Notes under the pieces: model-generated
Seen by the model: the letters and a program-made list of their open reading frames with translations, nothing else
Database searches by the model: none
Told to the model about the DNA's origin: nothing
In this document: positions 30,331 through 42,626 of the stretch, in pieces
Position numbering within the stretch: position 1 is the stretch's first letter
How the letters are laid out: each line of letters begins with the position of its first letter
Made by a program: the position numbers and the translations under genes
NCBI GenBank assembly: GCA_933207985.1
Contig: OW240914.1
Coordinates: 282,880,205 to 282,944,204 of the forward strand
Source: Pelobates cultripes
Lineage: Eukaryota; Chordata; Amphibia; Anura; Pelobatidae
Reading direction: 5' to 3'
Length of the DNA: 64,000 nucleotides

Positions 30331-31906
30331 CAGGTGATACTCGAAAAATGTGAATATCGTGCAAAAGTTCATTTATTTCAGTAATGCAACGTTAAAGCGG
30401 AAACCAATATATGAGATAGACGCATTACATGCAAAGCAAGATAGTTCAAGCCGTGATTTGTCATAGGTGCGATTATTATGGCTTACAGCTCATGAAAACC
30501 CCAAATCCATAATCCCAGTAAATTAGAATATTACATGCAATCAATTGAACAAGGAGTGTACATAGAACAATATCGGACCTCTGAAAAGTAGAAGCATGCA
30601 TATGGACTCAGTACTTTGTTTGGGCAACTTTTGCAGCAATTACTGCCTCAATGCGACGTGGCATGGAAGCTTTCAGCCTGTGGCACTGCTGAGGTGTTAT
30701 GGAAGACCAGGATGCTTCAATAGCGGCCTTCAGCTCTTCTGCATTGTTCGGTCTCATGTCTCTCATCTTTCTCTTGGCAATGCCCCATAGATTCTCTATG
30801 GGTCAGGCGAGTTTGCTGGCCAATCAAGCACAGTAATCCCACGGTCATTGAAGCAGGCTTTGGTGCTTTTGGCAGTGTGGGCAGGTCAGCATCCCCATGA
30901 AGCTCGTCTGCGGAAGGAAGCATGAAGTGCTCCAAAATCTCCTGGTAGACGGCTGTGTTAACCATGGACTTAATGAAGCACAGTGGACCAACACCAGCAG
31001 ATGACATGGCTCCCCAAATCAACAGACTGTGGAAACTTCACGCTGGACTTCAAGCATCTTGCAGTGTATGCCTCTCCATTCTTCCTCCAGACTTTGGGTC
31101 CTTGGTTTCCAAATGAGATGCAAAAGTTGCTCTCATCAGAAAAGAGGACTTTGGACCACTGAGCAACATACCAGATCTGTTTTTCTTTAGCCCAGGTAAG
31201 ACACTTCTGACGTTGTTGGTTGTTCAGGAGCGGCTTGACAAGAGGAATATGACATCTGAAGCTCATGTCCAGGATCCATCTGTGTGTGGTGGCTCTTGAT
31301 GCACTGACTCCAGCCTCACTCCACTCCTTGTGAAAGTCCCCAACACTTTTGAATGGCCTTTTCCTGACAATCCTCTCCAGGCTGCGGTCATCCCTGCTGC
31401 TTGTGAACCTTTTTCTTCCACACTTTTCCCTTCCACATAACTTTCTATTAATGTGCTTTGATACAGCACTTTGGGAACATCCAACTTCCTTCGCAATTAC
31501 CTTTTGAGGCTTTCCCTCCTTATGGAGGGTGTCAATGATGGGTTTTCTGCACAACTGTCAGGTCAGCAGTCTTCCCCATGATTGGGATTCCTACTGAATC
31601 AGACTGAGAGACCATATAAAGGCTCAGAAAACTTTGCAGGTGTTATGGCTTACTTAGCTGATTAGAGTGGGACACTGTGAGCCTAGAATATTGTACCTTT
31701 TCACAATATTCTAATTTACTGAGATTGTGTATTTGGGGTTTTCATGAGCTGTTAGCCATAATAATCGCACTTATGACAAATCACCGCTTGAACTATCTTG
31801 CTTTGCATGTAATGCGTCTATCTCAGATATTAGTTTCCCCTTTTACGTTGTATTACTGAAATAAATTAACTTTTACACGATATTCTAATTTTTCGAGTAT
31901 CACCTG
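30331..31906 (-). mobile_element. Full-length but decayed Tc1-like transposon
   Basis: Inverted ends CAGGTGATACTCGAAAAA and TTTTTCGAGTATCACCTG are flanked by TA at 30329-30330 and 31907-31908. Inner ATATCGTG/CACGATAT and GAAATAAA motifs match at both ends. The length of 1576 bp is normal for Tc1. The transposase runs on the minus strand and is broken. Confidence 0.95.
30717..31554 (-). pseudogene. Tc1-like transposase with frameshifts
   Basis: The N-terminal frame (31554-30970) shows the DNA-binding region KVIAKEVGCSQSAVSKHINR, then RKRPFKSVGDFHKEW, and the first catalytic Asp in VLFSDESNF followed by VWRKNGEAY. The frame then breaks. A second frame (31022-30717) carries IWGAMSSAGVGPLCFI, a region where the second Asp should lie (about HGDADLPTLPKAP), and then further shifted sequence near SMGHCQEK. 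At least two frame changes and a disturbed second-Asp motif make it inactive. Intact relatives have about 340 residues. It belongs to a different Tc1 family from the copies at 7719, 8362 and 50776, judging by its ends. Confidence 0.93.
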
Positions 31907-31959
31907 TACATGCTGTTGCTGTGGTAATACAAACAGGCTGAATGTCAATATCCCTCATT

Positions 31960-33220
31960 GCCTAGATGTCTAATCTCTTGAACATTTTGAGGAATATTTT
32001 ATTGTAGACTCTCTTCAGACAGACTAGTAGTCATTCACTTCAATTGGTATTCCTTTAGCACCGATCTTAACCCCTTAAGGACTGAGCCAAATGTACAAGT
32101 TTTGATCAAAATAAAATGTAAACAAAACTTGGAATTTGACTATATATCTTTTCAACTGTAATTCACCTATTTCATATTAAGAGGTGAATTCATATTATAT
32201 ATCATTTTATTCAGTAGAAACAGGGTTTCAATTTAACATCAAATATGTTGCTATGAAACATAATTTAATATGAATAATATCTAAAAAAAAAAAACTACAT
32301 ACCTGTACATGAGGGGTACTGTTATATTCAGAAGACTTCGCTGAACACTAATATTAGTGTTTCAAAACAGTAAAACGTATCATAACAATTATATCATCAG
32401 TGTAAGTGTCGTTTGTGCGTAAAAAATGCAAAAAACGCAATTTTTACTGATGATATCATTCTTGTAATACATTTTACTGTTTTGAAACACTAATATTTGT
32501 TTTCCTGCGAAGTCTCCCGGGTAAAACAGTGCCCCCCATGTACAGGTTTTAGGGTGTCTTGTAAAGTTACAGGGTTAAATATAGTGCTATCACATTAAAT
32601 TCTCTGGACTTTCTGCCTGGGTTGTCCCGCAAATTGTAATTAATAAAATTTACTTAATTATGTAAAAATATTATATAAATATATACATAGAATAAAATAT
32701 ATATATATAATTTTTTGTAAATTATTTTTGCTTATATATAATGATATATACATATATTTATGTGTATATATATATATTATTTTGTTCTAAGTGTATTTCG
32801 AAATCAAAATACTGTTAGAACAAAATTACACATATATTTTTAAATAATTATTTTTTTTATTAAAGCATTCATATTTTTATTTTATATATATTTATATATA
32901 TATATATATAATTATATACATATATTTAATCAATATCATTCTACGTATATTTTGATATTTATATATATATATATATATTAAAACACATTTAGGCAGTGTA
33001 TGTATATACTTAGATCAATATATATACATATATATATCTAAGTATATATTGTTTAATTTTAAACAGTTTTTAACTTTTATTTAACTTTTATGACAGGCAG
33101 CAGGGAGACTACCTGTCATTCCAGGCACTCCCCCGCTGGCACTGCTATGGTTGGCTATTCCATCCATGTTGCGTTTAGAGCTAGGGCCCGCCATCTTTAA
33201 GGGTAAATAATATGTGTGTG

Positions 33221-33256
<36 letters not shown>

Positions 33257-33260
33257 AAAT
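31960..33260. other. AT-rich region with long hairpin and TA microsatellites
   Basis: TTAACCCCTTAAGGACTGAG near 32068 resembles the start of a TTAA-type element. An imperfect 247-bp hairpin occupies 32301-32547. TA-rich tracts follow from 32690 to 33250, including (TA)n at about 33220-33254. No coding potential is seen. Confidence 0.7.
32301..32547. repeat. Long imperfect hairpin
   Basis: ACCTGTACATGAGGGG...GACTTCGC...AACACTAATATT...CAAAACAGTAAAA on the left is mirrored on the right by TTTTACTGTTTTGAAACAC, GCGAAGTC and CCCCCCATGTACAGGT. It is probably a fold-back MITE. Confidence 0.8.
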
Positions 33261-33461
33261 AAGTTGTGGTGGGGGGAAATGTGTGGATGAAAACCCCTTG
33301 AGATTGTGTGGTAAAAGCAAGTCTTCTGGCTTGCCTGGTGTGTGTATTTGTGTTTAACATTGCATTAACTATATACATAATACACAAGATCCACTCACCC
33401 ATCCACTAAACAGCAACTTCAAAGCTCACATATATATATATATACAGCCCAGGAGATTGGC

Positions 33462-33945
33462 TTAAAGGACCACTATAGACACCCAGACCACTTCAGCTCA
33501 ATGAAGTGGTCTGGGTGCCAGGTCCCTCTAGCTTTAACCCTGCAGCTGAAAACATAACATATAACTGCTATGTTTCACTGACGGTTAATCCAGCCTCTAG
33601 TGGCTGTCTCACTGACAGCCGCTAGAGGCGCTTCCGCGATTCCTACTGTGAAAATCACAGTGACCGGACGCTGGACGTTCATAGGAAAGCATTGAGTAAT
33701 GCTTTCATATGGGCTGTTTGAATGCGCCTGCGGCTCTTGCCCTGCATGCGCATTTGGATCTGATGTTGGCAGGGGGTGGACAGTTCCCCAGCACAGAGGG
33801 AGCCCGGCACTGGAGAAATGTAAGTGGCTGAAGAGTTTTAACCCCTTCAGCCCAGCAGGAGAGAGGTCCTGAGGGTGGGGGACCTAATGACCCTATAGTG
33901 TCAGGAAAACGAGTTTGTTTTCCTGGCACTATAGTGCTCCTTTAA
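33462..33945. mobile_element. T2/Kolobok-type MITE
   Basis: TTAAAGGACCACTATAG at the left and CACTATAGTGCTCCTTTAA at the right are inverted, each containing TTAA. A subterminal hairpin (ACCACTTCAGCTCAATGAAG) follows the left end. It has no coding capacity. Confidence 0.9.
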
Positions 33946-34082
33946 TATTAATATATGAGTATATTACTATTATCATTAAATTTAGGTGGAAGTGATTGGA
34001 CAGCTGCAAGCCCACCCAATTTGTGAATTTAGAACCTCTCCTGTTCCAAACAAAAGTGTGAGAAAATGACTTAATTGGTTAA

Positions 34083-34584
34083 TTAAAGGAACTCCCCAGA
34101 CCCCTAGAGCACTTTAGTTTCCTGAAAAGCTTTATGTGTGAAGAGTGTGCCTTCTTTATTTTACAAAAATGTCCTCTTTATTTTATTTTACAGAAAGTGC
34201 AAATTTCAATAGAAATTGACACTTTTATGAATAAACCTGGTTACGCAACCTCCCTGGCTTTCAAGCAGACACCAGGTCCTGTCACTTCCAGGTTTGGTTA
34301 GCTCAATGAAGCTAAACTCAAGAGTCCGCAATTGCCCAGAGCACCTGCCTTGCAATGACTTCTCACTGAGCTGTATTGGGAAATCTGTGATTGGGTAGTC
34401 ACAGAAAGTCTGGGTGGGGTTAGACAGGGAGGGCTTGCAAAGACAGCACACAAAAGGTTTGCAGGTTTTGCAGGCTGTTTTTATATATACAAAAAAAATG
34501 CATGCATGTTTTCATTTAGGGAATAAATATTAAACAGTGATTTAAAAAAAAAAAAATTATTTGGGCACTGGAGTGTGCCTTTAA
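34083..34584. mobile_element. T2/Kolobok-type MITE
   Basis: The left end TTAAAGGAACTCCCCAGA and right end CTGGAGTGTGCCTTTAA are inverted, with TTAA on both sides. Confidence 0.85.
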
Positions 34585-34999
34585 TACCATACTTCTGTTT
34601 TCATCTTTTTTTCTACCACTCCTACACACACCAACAGACACACATGCATGCACAGACACTTACACACAAACAATAAATGAAAAGACCTCTTATAGCCACT
34701 CTTCTGGTTATTAGGGATTCAAGTGAGACCTCTCATTATACACATACACACAAAAAACCCGCACACAAAAATAAACATACACAAAAAATGGTTTGTTTCT
34801 TCTCACACTGTGCTTGCTGACTGTTGAGCATATTCATTTATTATTTGTTGGTGGAATTAATTGACACTTGCTGCAGTCTTTGTAGCAGCATGGTTTATTT
34901 TTTCACTGTCTAAAATCCTGCAAAATAATTTAACAAATTACACTGGTAATCAAACTTGTTGTTTAAGGAAGGGCCACTTATGTGCCAAAGAAATGCTTT

Positions 35000-35483
35000 G
35001 AAGTAACACTATAGGATCAGGAATACAAGTGTTTATTAGGGTAAAACTTACCTTTATTCCAGCACAATGCGAGTCCACCGGCACTGACTCTGCCCCCTGC
35101 ACCACCTCCTTGGCTGAGATCATCAGAACCATGATGATGATGATGATCTGAGCCAATCCAATGCTTTCTCACAGGAAACACGCTGCTCTGCTCCAATCAG
35201 CATCTCTTCATAGAGATGCATTTAATCAATGCACCTCTATGAGGAATGTTAAGTGCTTCCATGCAGAGTGTGGTGATAATGAGTGTCCGTGCTGTACACT
35301 CTTGAAGCACCTCTAGTGGCCATCTGAGTGACTGCCAGAAGAGGTGTGCCTAGGCAGAAATGTAAACACTGCCTTTTTCTGAAAAAGCAGTGTTTACATC
35401 AAAATGCCTGCAGGAAAATACTAGACACACTAGAACAACTACATTAAGCTGTAGTTGTTCTGGTGAATATAGTGTTTCTTTAA
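35000..35483. mobile_element. T2/Kolobok-type MITE, left end worn
   Basis: AGTAACACTATAGGATCAGG near 35001 pairs with GAATATAGTGTTTCTTTAA at 35465-35483. The interior shares CAGTGTTTACAT and GAAAATAC motifs with the copy at 52302. Confidence 0.7.
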
Positions 35484-35489
35484 ACATAC

Positions 35490-37212
35490 TGAATTGCAAT
35501 GGGGCTTGGTAAATGTTTTCAACGTCATCTAAGTATTTGGCATATATTTTTTCCTTCAAGAACATTTTTTATTGAAAAGGTGAATTGTATTGTTCTAGTG
35601 TTTTCCTGGATATATGTGTGTTTACAACAACATAACAAACATACAAAAACAGCAACATAAACAGCACACTTTATAGTTATGAATGAACAATGGCATTATT
35701 TATGTCAAGAAAAAAAAATCTCACAAGTGGTAACTTCCAAAAAAGATAAAGATTAGCCAAAAATAAAGTGTAAGATGAAAACAATATTGCTTTACCCATT
35801 GGGTGATCGCTCAGACGCTAACTCTGGAGATTCTGTCTTAGAATTTCTCACTTGTACCATTGCAGAGGAAACCTTTACCATTAGCATACCACCAATAAGC
35901 ACAGCCTTTAGATTCCGCTCTTCTAAAATACGATATCCAGAAATGATTGTTTTGGACACTCAATGTTCTTAGTAGTTCCAGACGATACCTCTCTAGGACT
36001 ATGTGCATGGAATCAACATCTAGACCAATAGCATAACAGATTGGCTCCATTCATAATAGCAGTACTGTACCTGTGCCAATTGAAAGTCCATTGTGTTCAC
36101 CAGAGAAGGGTATGTAGGTTTAGGCAGCACTGCAAATTCTAATGCATATTCTAGAGGAGGTTAATGAAGATTTAAACCAGTTCTGTGTACCTCCCCTCCC
36201 CACCGACAAAGTGACATTCAAAATCACTAGAGTTGAGGTTAGTTAATAGCAAGGTTGCAGTGGGCCGAAGAAGGGAGTTAAAGGAATGACAGAGGCTGAA
36301 TGGGCTACCGGCTGATGAAGCAACAGAAGCTAAAAAGGGATCGAAGTTGAACATGGATGCAGCCAATTTTAGGTAAGTAAAACTTAACATTCTCTGGATA
36401 TTTTGCTGTGCAGAAGGTCACAAAGCCACTTTAACGTAGTGGGATGCTAGATTCCACTGCCCACTTAACCTCATGTACTGATCCTTGTAACTGTAAGATC
36501 ATACCCTCTACAACAACATAAACCTAGGGAAACATGTATTCAATAAATGCAAAACACACACAAGTATATGTAAAAAAATCGCAATCATTAATCTTTCAAT
36601 TATAAAAACATACAGGTGAAAGGAAAGCAATAGATGATAGTGGATGAAGAAAAACTGTTGAGACATTGCCCCACCAGCCTTTGTATATTAGCCTCTACTG
36701 GCGTATCCCCCGAGAATTACTATTCCATATCGACTCACACACTCTCTCCTGTGTTATATGAATGGAACCTATGCCAAGTGCAAAATAAATAAACCCAATC
36801 TAAATGTAATTAGCGCTTTCTGTTTTCAGCAAAAAAATAATAATAATTAGCATTTCCTCAAACTTCAAAATCTATTCACAGTTTCCTGCAATACACTATA
36901 TCGCACTATGTAACATTTGTTTTACTATACCTCCATCATTTAGCTCTCCCACAGGACCTAATTTCTAAATTTGAGGACTCAGCACAATGTTATGGAAGCA
37001 GAACATATTTCTCTTTACATTAAGAAGGATTACTATACACTCGAATATGGGATTGGATGTTATTTACAGTTAACTCGTCTGATTGTACACTTTTTCCTAG
37101 ACCCAAATAATGAAACAAAACACTTTCTCATTTATACTAAAACAAAATCTCACCGGTCATCGTCACTGGTTAAAGCTTAGTCGTGTCAGGCCTTCTTCCT
37201 TCAGAAGTACCA
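35490..37212. other. No gene recognised
   Basis: AT-rich, apparently single-copy sequence. Short frames (for example 35775-35972 plus, 35838-36050 minus) show no domain. An AATTTTAGGTAAGTAAAAC string near 36366 resembles a donor, but no coding frame supports an exon. Confidence 0.4.
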
Positions 37213-37958
37213 ATAAAGGAACACTCCACTGCCCATACAAAAAAACCCACAACTAAATACTATTCCCTCAATTAAAACATGTATGCATTTAATTATACAT
37301 ATTTTCATTAGGGGTATATATAAGAAAAGCTTGGAGAAGCTGCAGATCCCTTGTCTTTATCCTTTCAAACCCTCCCCTTCCTCAAGCCCAGGCTTTCTGT
37401 AGCTGTCCAATCAAAGACTTTCCATTACAGCTCAATGCGAAGTTTCTGCAAGGCAGATGCTCTGGACAATAGCTGCCTCTTAAGTTTAACTCCACTGAGC
37501 TAACCAAACCAGGAACTAACAGGACCAGTTGATTGACAGCCAGGGTGGTGTAACAAAGTCAATTCATAAAAGTGCCTTTTCTATATTACACTATAGGCAC
37601 CAAAACAACTTAATGAAGAGGTTTTGGTGTATAGATCATGCACCTGCAGTCTCACTGTTCAATTCTCTGCCATGTAAGAATTAAATCACTTTGCTTATTC
37701 AGCCCTAGTTACACTTCGATGCATGTGACTTACACAGCCTTCCTAAAAACGTCCTGAAAAGGAACCTAGATATTCAGTCTTTTTCAAGCATGCTGTGTCA
37801 GTCACAGCCAGGGGAGGCGTGGCTAAGTCTGCATTAACAGAAAAAAAAGTGATATAACTCCTAAACAGCAGACAATTGAGACTGCAGAGGCACTGATCTA
37901 TGTACCAAAACTACTTCATTAAGCTAAAGTTGCTTTCATGCCTATTGTATCCCTTTAA
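37213..37958. mobile_element. T2/Kolobok-type MITE sequence, possibly two copies
   Basis: ATAAAGGAACACTCCACTGC begins the block and CTATTGTATCCCTTTAA ends it. An internal CACTATAGGCACCAAAACAA near 37588 suggests that a second element start lies inside. Confidence 0.65.
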
Positions 37959-38464
37959 TCTAAATTGCTTAGCAGAGTATTCACTAAAGTGGGAAATCAA
38001 AGTGAATTTTAAATTGAAAGCTATAATAACCAAAATGGAAGCATAGCAGACTTATAGAATGCTTCACGTTTGGCTATTTCGACCCATCTGAATTCCTATT
38101 ATTATATTAGAATATTAACATCTAGAACTTACAACATTCTTGAACTATACCTTTTGTGCTTGAATACTTTGATACTGTTATTATTGTTATTATGGGAATT
38201 TAATAAAATATGAGAACAGAGGTGAAGGACAAAGGCTAGAAAAATATGTATATTAAATTCATGTATTTCTGTTTCTAAAATAGGAGGCTAGAATGGAGAA
38301 TGTGGAATTATATATTCTAATTAAAGAACTAATGGATAGAAAAAAAGTTGTTGTTTTTTTTAAAAAAAAGTATCTCTTATATTATCAAATAACTTAAGTA
38401 GGGCCAATCTACCCTATGAAAGGATTTCTCTACATTTACCAATATATTAATGCCAAAGTTCTAA

Positions 38465-39545
38465 TTTTGGCTTTGATTTAATATTTTTTGATAAGCTTTT
38501 CAAACCATTTGATATTTTTAAATAACTTTAAAAATGATTTCATATTTAGAAAATATTTTTGAAATATTTATTTATATCTTTTGATATTTTAATATTTTGA
38601 AGACATCATTTTGAAAGTTATTAAAAAATATCAAATCATTTGAAAAGCTTACACACTAAATGGTAGTGAATTAGGGATAACCACACACGAGAAGGATTTG
38701 GGAATTGTTATAGACAACAAATTAGGCAGCAATATGCAATGTCAATCTGCAGTTGCTAAGGCCAGTAAGGTTTTGTCATGTATAAATAGGGATGGCATAA
38801 ATTCTCGGGATGAAAATATAATTTTGCCTCTTTATAAATCACTGGTAAGACCACACCTTGAATATGCTGTGAAATTTTGGGTGCCTGTTCTAAAGAAAGA
38901 TATCATGGCACTAGAAAAAGTCCAGAGACGAGCTACAAAATTGATAAAAGGAATTGAGCATTTTAGTTATGAAGAAAGGTTAAAAAAATTAAATCTGTTT
39001 AGTTTGGAAAAACGGCGCCTGAGAGGGGATATGATAACTTTATACATATATATATTAGGGGCCAGTTCAAACCTTTATCTGGAAATCTATTCATAAACAG
39101 GGCTATACATAGGACACAATGTCACACATTTAGGCTGGAAGAAAGGAGATTTCATCTAAGGCAAATAAAAGTTTTTTTACAGTAAGAGCAATAAGGATAT
39201 GGAATTCTCTGCCTGGAGAGGTGGTTTTGTCAGTCATTACAGATGTTTCAACTGCAATTGGATAAATACTTACAAAAACATAACATACAGGGATATAATT
39301 TCTAATTAGTGGGGTAATAGCTGCTTGATCCAAGGAGACACCTGACTGCTATTTTGGAGTCAAGAATTATTTTTTTCCTAGTTTGTGGCAAAATTGGAAG
39401 CGCTTCAGACTAGGTTTTTTGCCTTCTTTTGGATCAACAGCAAAAACATCTGTGAGGAAGGCTGAACTTGATGGACGCAAGTCTCTTTTCAGCTATGTAA
39501 CTATGAAAAGCTTATCTGAAAATATTAAATCGAAGTCATTATCTG
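38465..39545. mobile_element. AT-rich fold-back MITE interrupted by a LINE
   Basis: GATTTAATATTTTTTGATAAGC near 38474 is inverted as GCTTATCTGAAAATATTAAATC near 39510-39533. The two halves rejoin when the LINE at 38652-39504 is removed. Related to 28811-29046. Confidence 0.75.
38652..39504 (+). pseudogene. CR1/L2-type LINE, 5'-truncated, with 10-bp target duplication
   Basis: GAAAAGCTTA at 38642-38651 and 39505-39514 flanks the copy exactly. The frame 38698-39096 encodes the region after the RT: DLGIVIDNKL-like start, SKVLSCINRDG, ILPLYKSLVRPHLEYAV, DIMALEKVQRRATKLIKG, YEERLKKLNLFSLEKRRLRGDMI. This is the C-terminal part of CR1/L2 ORF2. The frame breaks after about 39096 and resumes in other frames. 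The 3' end is TCAGCTATGTAACTATG. Only the last 0.85 kb was copied, as is normal for LINE insertion by target-primed reverse transcription. Confidence 0.93.
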
Positions 39546-41030
39546 GTACTTGATCTGCATCAATAAGCATAGGTAAGATGGAATTAAGTCTTGAGGTCTT
39601 TGTTTTTCAATATAATTAAGATATAGGGCACACAAGAAGCAGTGAATGCCCTTAATAGCTGCTGGCAGCATTTCCAGGGTACGGTCTGTGTCAGATTTAA
39701 ACACATGAAGTGCTTACTGAAGTAGTGGGATGTGGTAATAAAATGTCATTGAATGTCTTGTAATATATCCCATAAATAACACGGAGATATTTCAGTTCTT
39801 TCAAGCCAGATGTGGCTATAGATATTTCAGTATACAAGAATTGCTTTTTTTTTTAATTCTTATTTTTCGTGCTTGGTTTGAGATAAGTGAAACAAGAATG
39901 GCATGGGCCAAGAAAATACATTTGGTTTGTCTGTACATAGGAAAACATAGATGTAGCTGACATATTTGACAATCTGACAAATATATCAGTCAAAGCACAT
40001 TTCTCCATTTTAAAAAACAGGTGAGGTTACAAACCTGGGGTTAACAGGGGTGAGCTGTGTGAAAGGGTATCAACCATGTTCTCTATGTGCCCAGAATACT
40101 CCAGGCTAGAATTACAAGAATTGATTTAAGGGAGAAAAGCCAGTGGTATGACAAAAAAGGGGAGTGGGAAAAATTAAACGAACACATTTAGTGTTAGGAA
40201 TACTAATGTGTATTCCTAATGCTATAGTATTCTAGTCACCATTTAGGCCTCCGATGCCAGGGTTAAAAAGGCGAATTTATTTATTTTCTTCCTCGGTAAA
40301 GCTCAGTCTTTTTGACTGATACCATCAAGTGTTCCTTTAGAAAAATCTTGTAAAGTCATATCCTCGAACGCTGAGATGGAAACCTTGTTAATATCTTACA
40401 ATTTTTATATAGCATGGACCAAACTGATTGGCTATGGACTGGGGGGTACGGGTGATTTTAGAAATAACCTGAAGTTTATATAAAATGTGGATCATCTAGC
40501 AAACATTTTGGTTTTTGTGAACTATAAAAAACTGAGAAAGTAGATGGGGGAAGGAACTCTTATACCTTGAAGCTGTGTATACAAAATAATCCACTAACAG
40601 CTTTGTATACCTGGTACAGGATCATTATTGAGGCATCAAGTGTTTTGTAAGTTTCATATTTACCAGATCAATATTTGATAATTCCACAAACATGTACTCA
40701 TCAAGTCTCCAAGAAAAGGTTATTCATCTCTAGAGACAAAGCAACATCTACCATGGAGTGGTCTACCCACAATAGCTCATGAATGGTGGATGGTAAAAAG
40801 GAGTACCAATTCAGCACAGCCAAATCCTACTGTCCTATACAAGTATTGCAGACAGATGAGCAGGGAATGAAATTCACTCATTATGTTGTTCCAAGCAGTA
40901 TGGGAGGTTGTGTGTGTTGTGTCCAGCCTTTACATTCATTACACTATCATAATTCATATACATATCATCACCCCTCTCCCCCTCCAGGGTATCTATGATC
41001 AGTGAAGGAGGCTCTCATCATTGGCATTAC
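39546..41030. other. No gene recognised; T2-like fragment near 40186-40340
   Basis: AT-rich sequence. TTAGGAATACTAATGTGTATTCCTAATGC-like inverted motifs near 40194-40222 and AGTGTTCCTTTA at 40329-40340 suggest a partial T2 MITE. Confidence 0.45.
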
Positions 41031-41034
41031 ATTG

Positions 41035-41255
41035 TTACATTGGGGCAGCAATCATGGTCCTACTTTCTGGTGGTCCAGTGGGGCAATGATTATGGTCCCA
41101 CTCCCTAGTGGCCCAGTGAGGCAGTGATCATAGTCCAACTCCATAGTGAGATAGTGCTCATGGTTCTGCTACCTGATGGGGCATTGGATATTGGCCCGAT
41201 TCCTGGTGGTCCAGCGCGGCTGTGATTCCATTCCTTGGTGGTCTGGTAGGAGAAG
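41035..41255. repeat. Decayed 39-bp minisatellite
   Basis: Units of GGTCCAGTGGGGCAATGATT followed by ATGGTCCCACTCC recur with about 39-bp spacing (for example 41072 and 41110). At least five divergent copies are present. Confidence 0.75.
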
Positions 41256-42500
41256 CTTGTGGTCAGCATCTCATGTGCAGTGCAGACCACTGTAAAAGTT
41301 CCTTCTGGACTTGGATCGCGAGGAAGCTCTTAAAATTATCCTTTCCCATCAGAGGTGAAGAGCACAGCTCAGAAAAGGCTGTGCCATCCTGTGTTGGCCA
41401 TTCACACTCAGGGCAGCACATGTGCAGAGCACCGTTTAAAGCAACCCTTCAGCTTTTGTAATGTCCCTCGAATATTAGTGATTATACTCCATCTCTGACA
41501 CTTCCCTTTGTTTATATTTAATTTGTCTTCCTAATGATACACCTAATGATACAGTTGGGCAGCACTTGACTTGGCAAATTCCTTGGTGTCCCATATGGAA
41601 ACAAACCTGGGATTGCAGAAGAGGATGGTGAAACCGGGACTGCCCCATGAAACCCTGGACTCTTGGGAGGCATGAAATTACAGTTGAATAAGCATTATTT
41701 AAATGTTTTGGGTTTGGTTACGTATTTAGACACCTGCCTTCAGGCTTAATGATTTATCTGTCACAACAATGCCAGTGGCAACAACTGTATCATCCTAGCT
41801 ACGTGTATTGCAGTTTCATACCATGCATTGAGTATCATTTGCTACAAGATTATTTAAAGAGACAACCCAAGCACCATAATCACTACAGCTCTTAAAATGA
41901 TTGATCACAGATAGCCTTTTATTTATTTTTTTAAAAGTAGAGTTGGTAAAAGTCTTAGGTAATATTTATTTATTTTTCTCTTCTATCCACTCAATGTGTG
42001 CCCTGGCTGTGCCAGGACTGAGATGGCTTGCAGTTCCACTTACTAAATCTTTCACGAGAATTCAAAAGAAAACAGGGAATCCCTAGAAAAAAAAAACATG
42101 TTAACACAAGTCCTAGGTGATTTTTAGTGTTTTATTTAATGGTGTTATTGCCAGAGAGGTTGTGGCTCCTGTTTAACAGCCAGCATGGCTAGTGACAGCC
42201 CTGTGATTTTAGTTCTATATAGCCCTCATTGGCACAGAGACTGCTCCCCCTTCCCTGAGCCTCAGGGGGTGACTGGCTGTGGGCGTGTTCATGCTGTTAG
42301 TAGTGGGCGTGTCCCCACGGAAAGTGACGGGCGTGCTGTGGCTCCGCCCCCCGGTGTTGCCCCGGCTCCGGCAGTGCTAGCAGTCAGTCAGTGAGCTCGG
42401 GCTGTCTGCGCTGAGAGCTGTGTACCCGGACACCCGGCCGGGGGGGAACCACGCACTGCGAGCGGAGCCTGCACACCCCGGGGGGAATACAAAGGGTTAA

Positions 42501-42605
42501 ATGGACCTTCAGTGCCCGGCTCAGGGCTGTGTGACACCTACCCCCTGCCCCTGGGGCTCCCGCACCCTCCAACCATGGGCAACACGGCACACAAAACCCT
42601 GCCAG
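42501..42605 (+). other. Upstream ORF overlapping the main start codon
   Basis: An ATG at 42501 (TTAAATGG context, T at -3, G at +4) opens a frame beginning MDLQCPAQGC. It is out of frame with the main ATG at 42575 and stays open past the splice donor. If included in the transcript it could lower translation of the main frame. Confidence 0.5.
42575..42605 (+). CDS. NEURL1B: First coding exon of a neuralized-like E3 ubiquitin ligase (probable NEURL1B)
   Basis: ATG at 42575 in a strong context (AACCATGGG) starts MGNTAHKTLP, then one base (G) of the next codon before the donor CCAG/GTGAGA. From memory, vertebrate NEURL1B begins MGNTVHRTLPD, giving 8 of 10 identical residues. The split G-codon also fits the Asp that follows. 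MGNT is a typical N-myristoylation start (Gly2). NEURL1B is a RING E3 ligase with two neuralized repeats that promotes Notch-ligand endocytosis at the membrane; none of those domains lies in this window. The exon is in a CpG island, as expected for a first exon. Downstream sequence to 64000 shows no second exon, so intron 1 would exceed 21 kb. NEURL1 starts differently (MGNNFSS), which favours NEURL1B. The main doubt is the short length of the match. Confidence 0.75.
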
Positions 42606-42626
42606 GTGAGAGAGAGCACGGGGCTC

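Larger units (their letters stand above)
42240..42620 (+). promoter_or_regulatory. CpG island promoter of the NEURL1B-like gene
   Basis: The only extended CpG-dense block next to a clear exon in the window. GGGCGTG boxes (KLF/Sp type) lie at 42281, 42305 and 42329, exactly 24 bp apart. CCGCCCC follows at 42344-42350. There is no TATA box. The start site is not determined and probably lies between about 42360 and 42500. Confidence 0.8.

Noticed and set aside
36340..36380. AATTTTAGGTAAGTAAAAC as an exon donor
   Set aside because: No open coding frame or acceptor upstream supports an exon.
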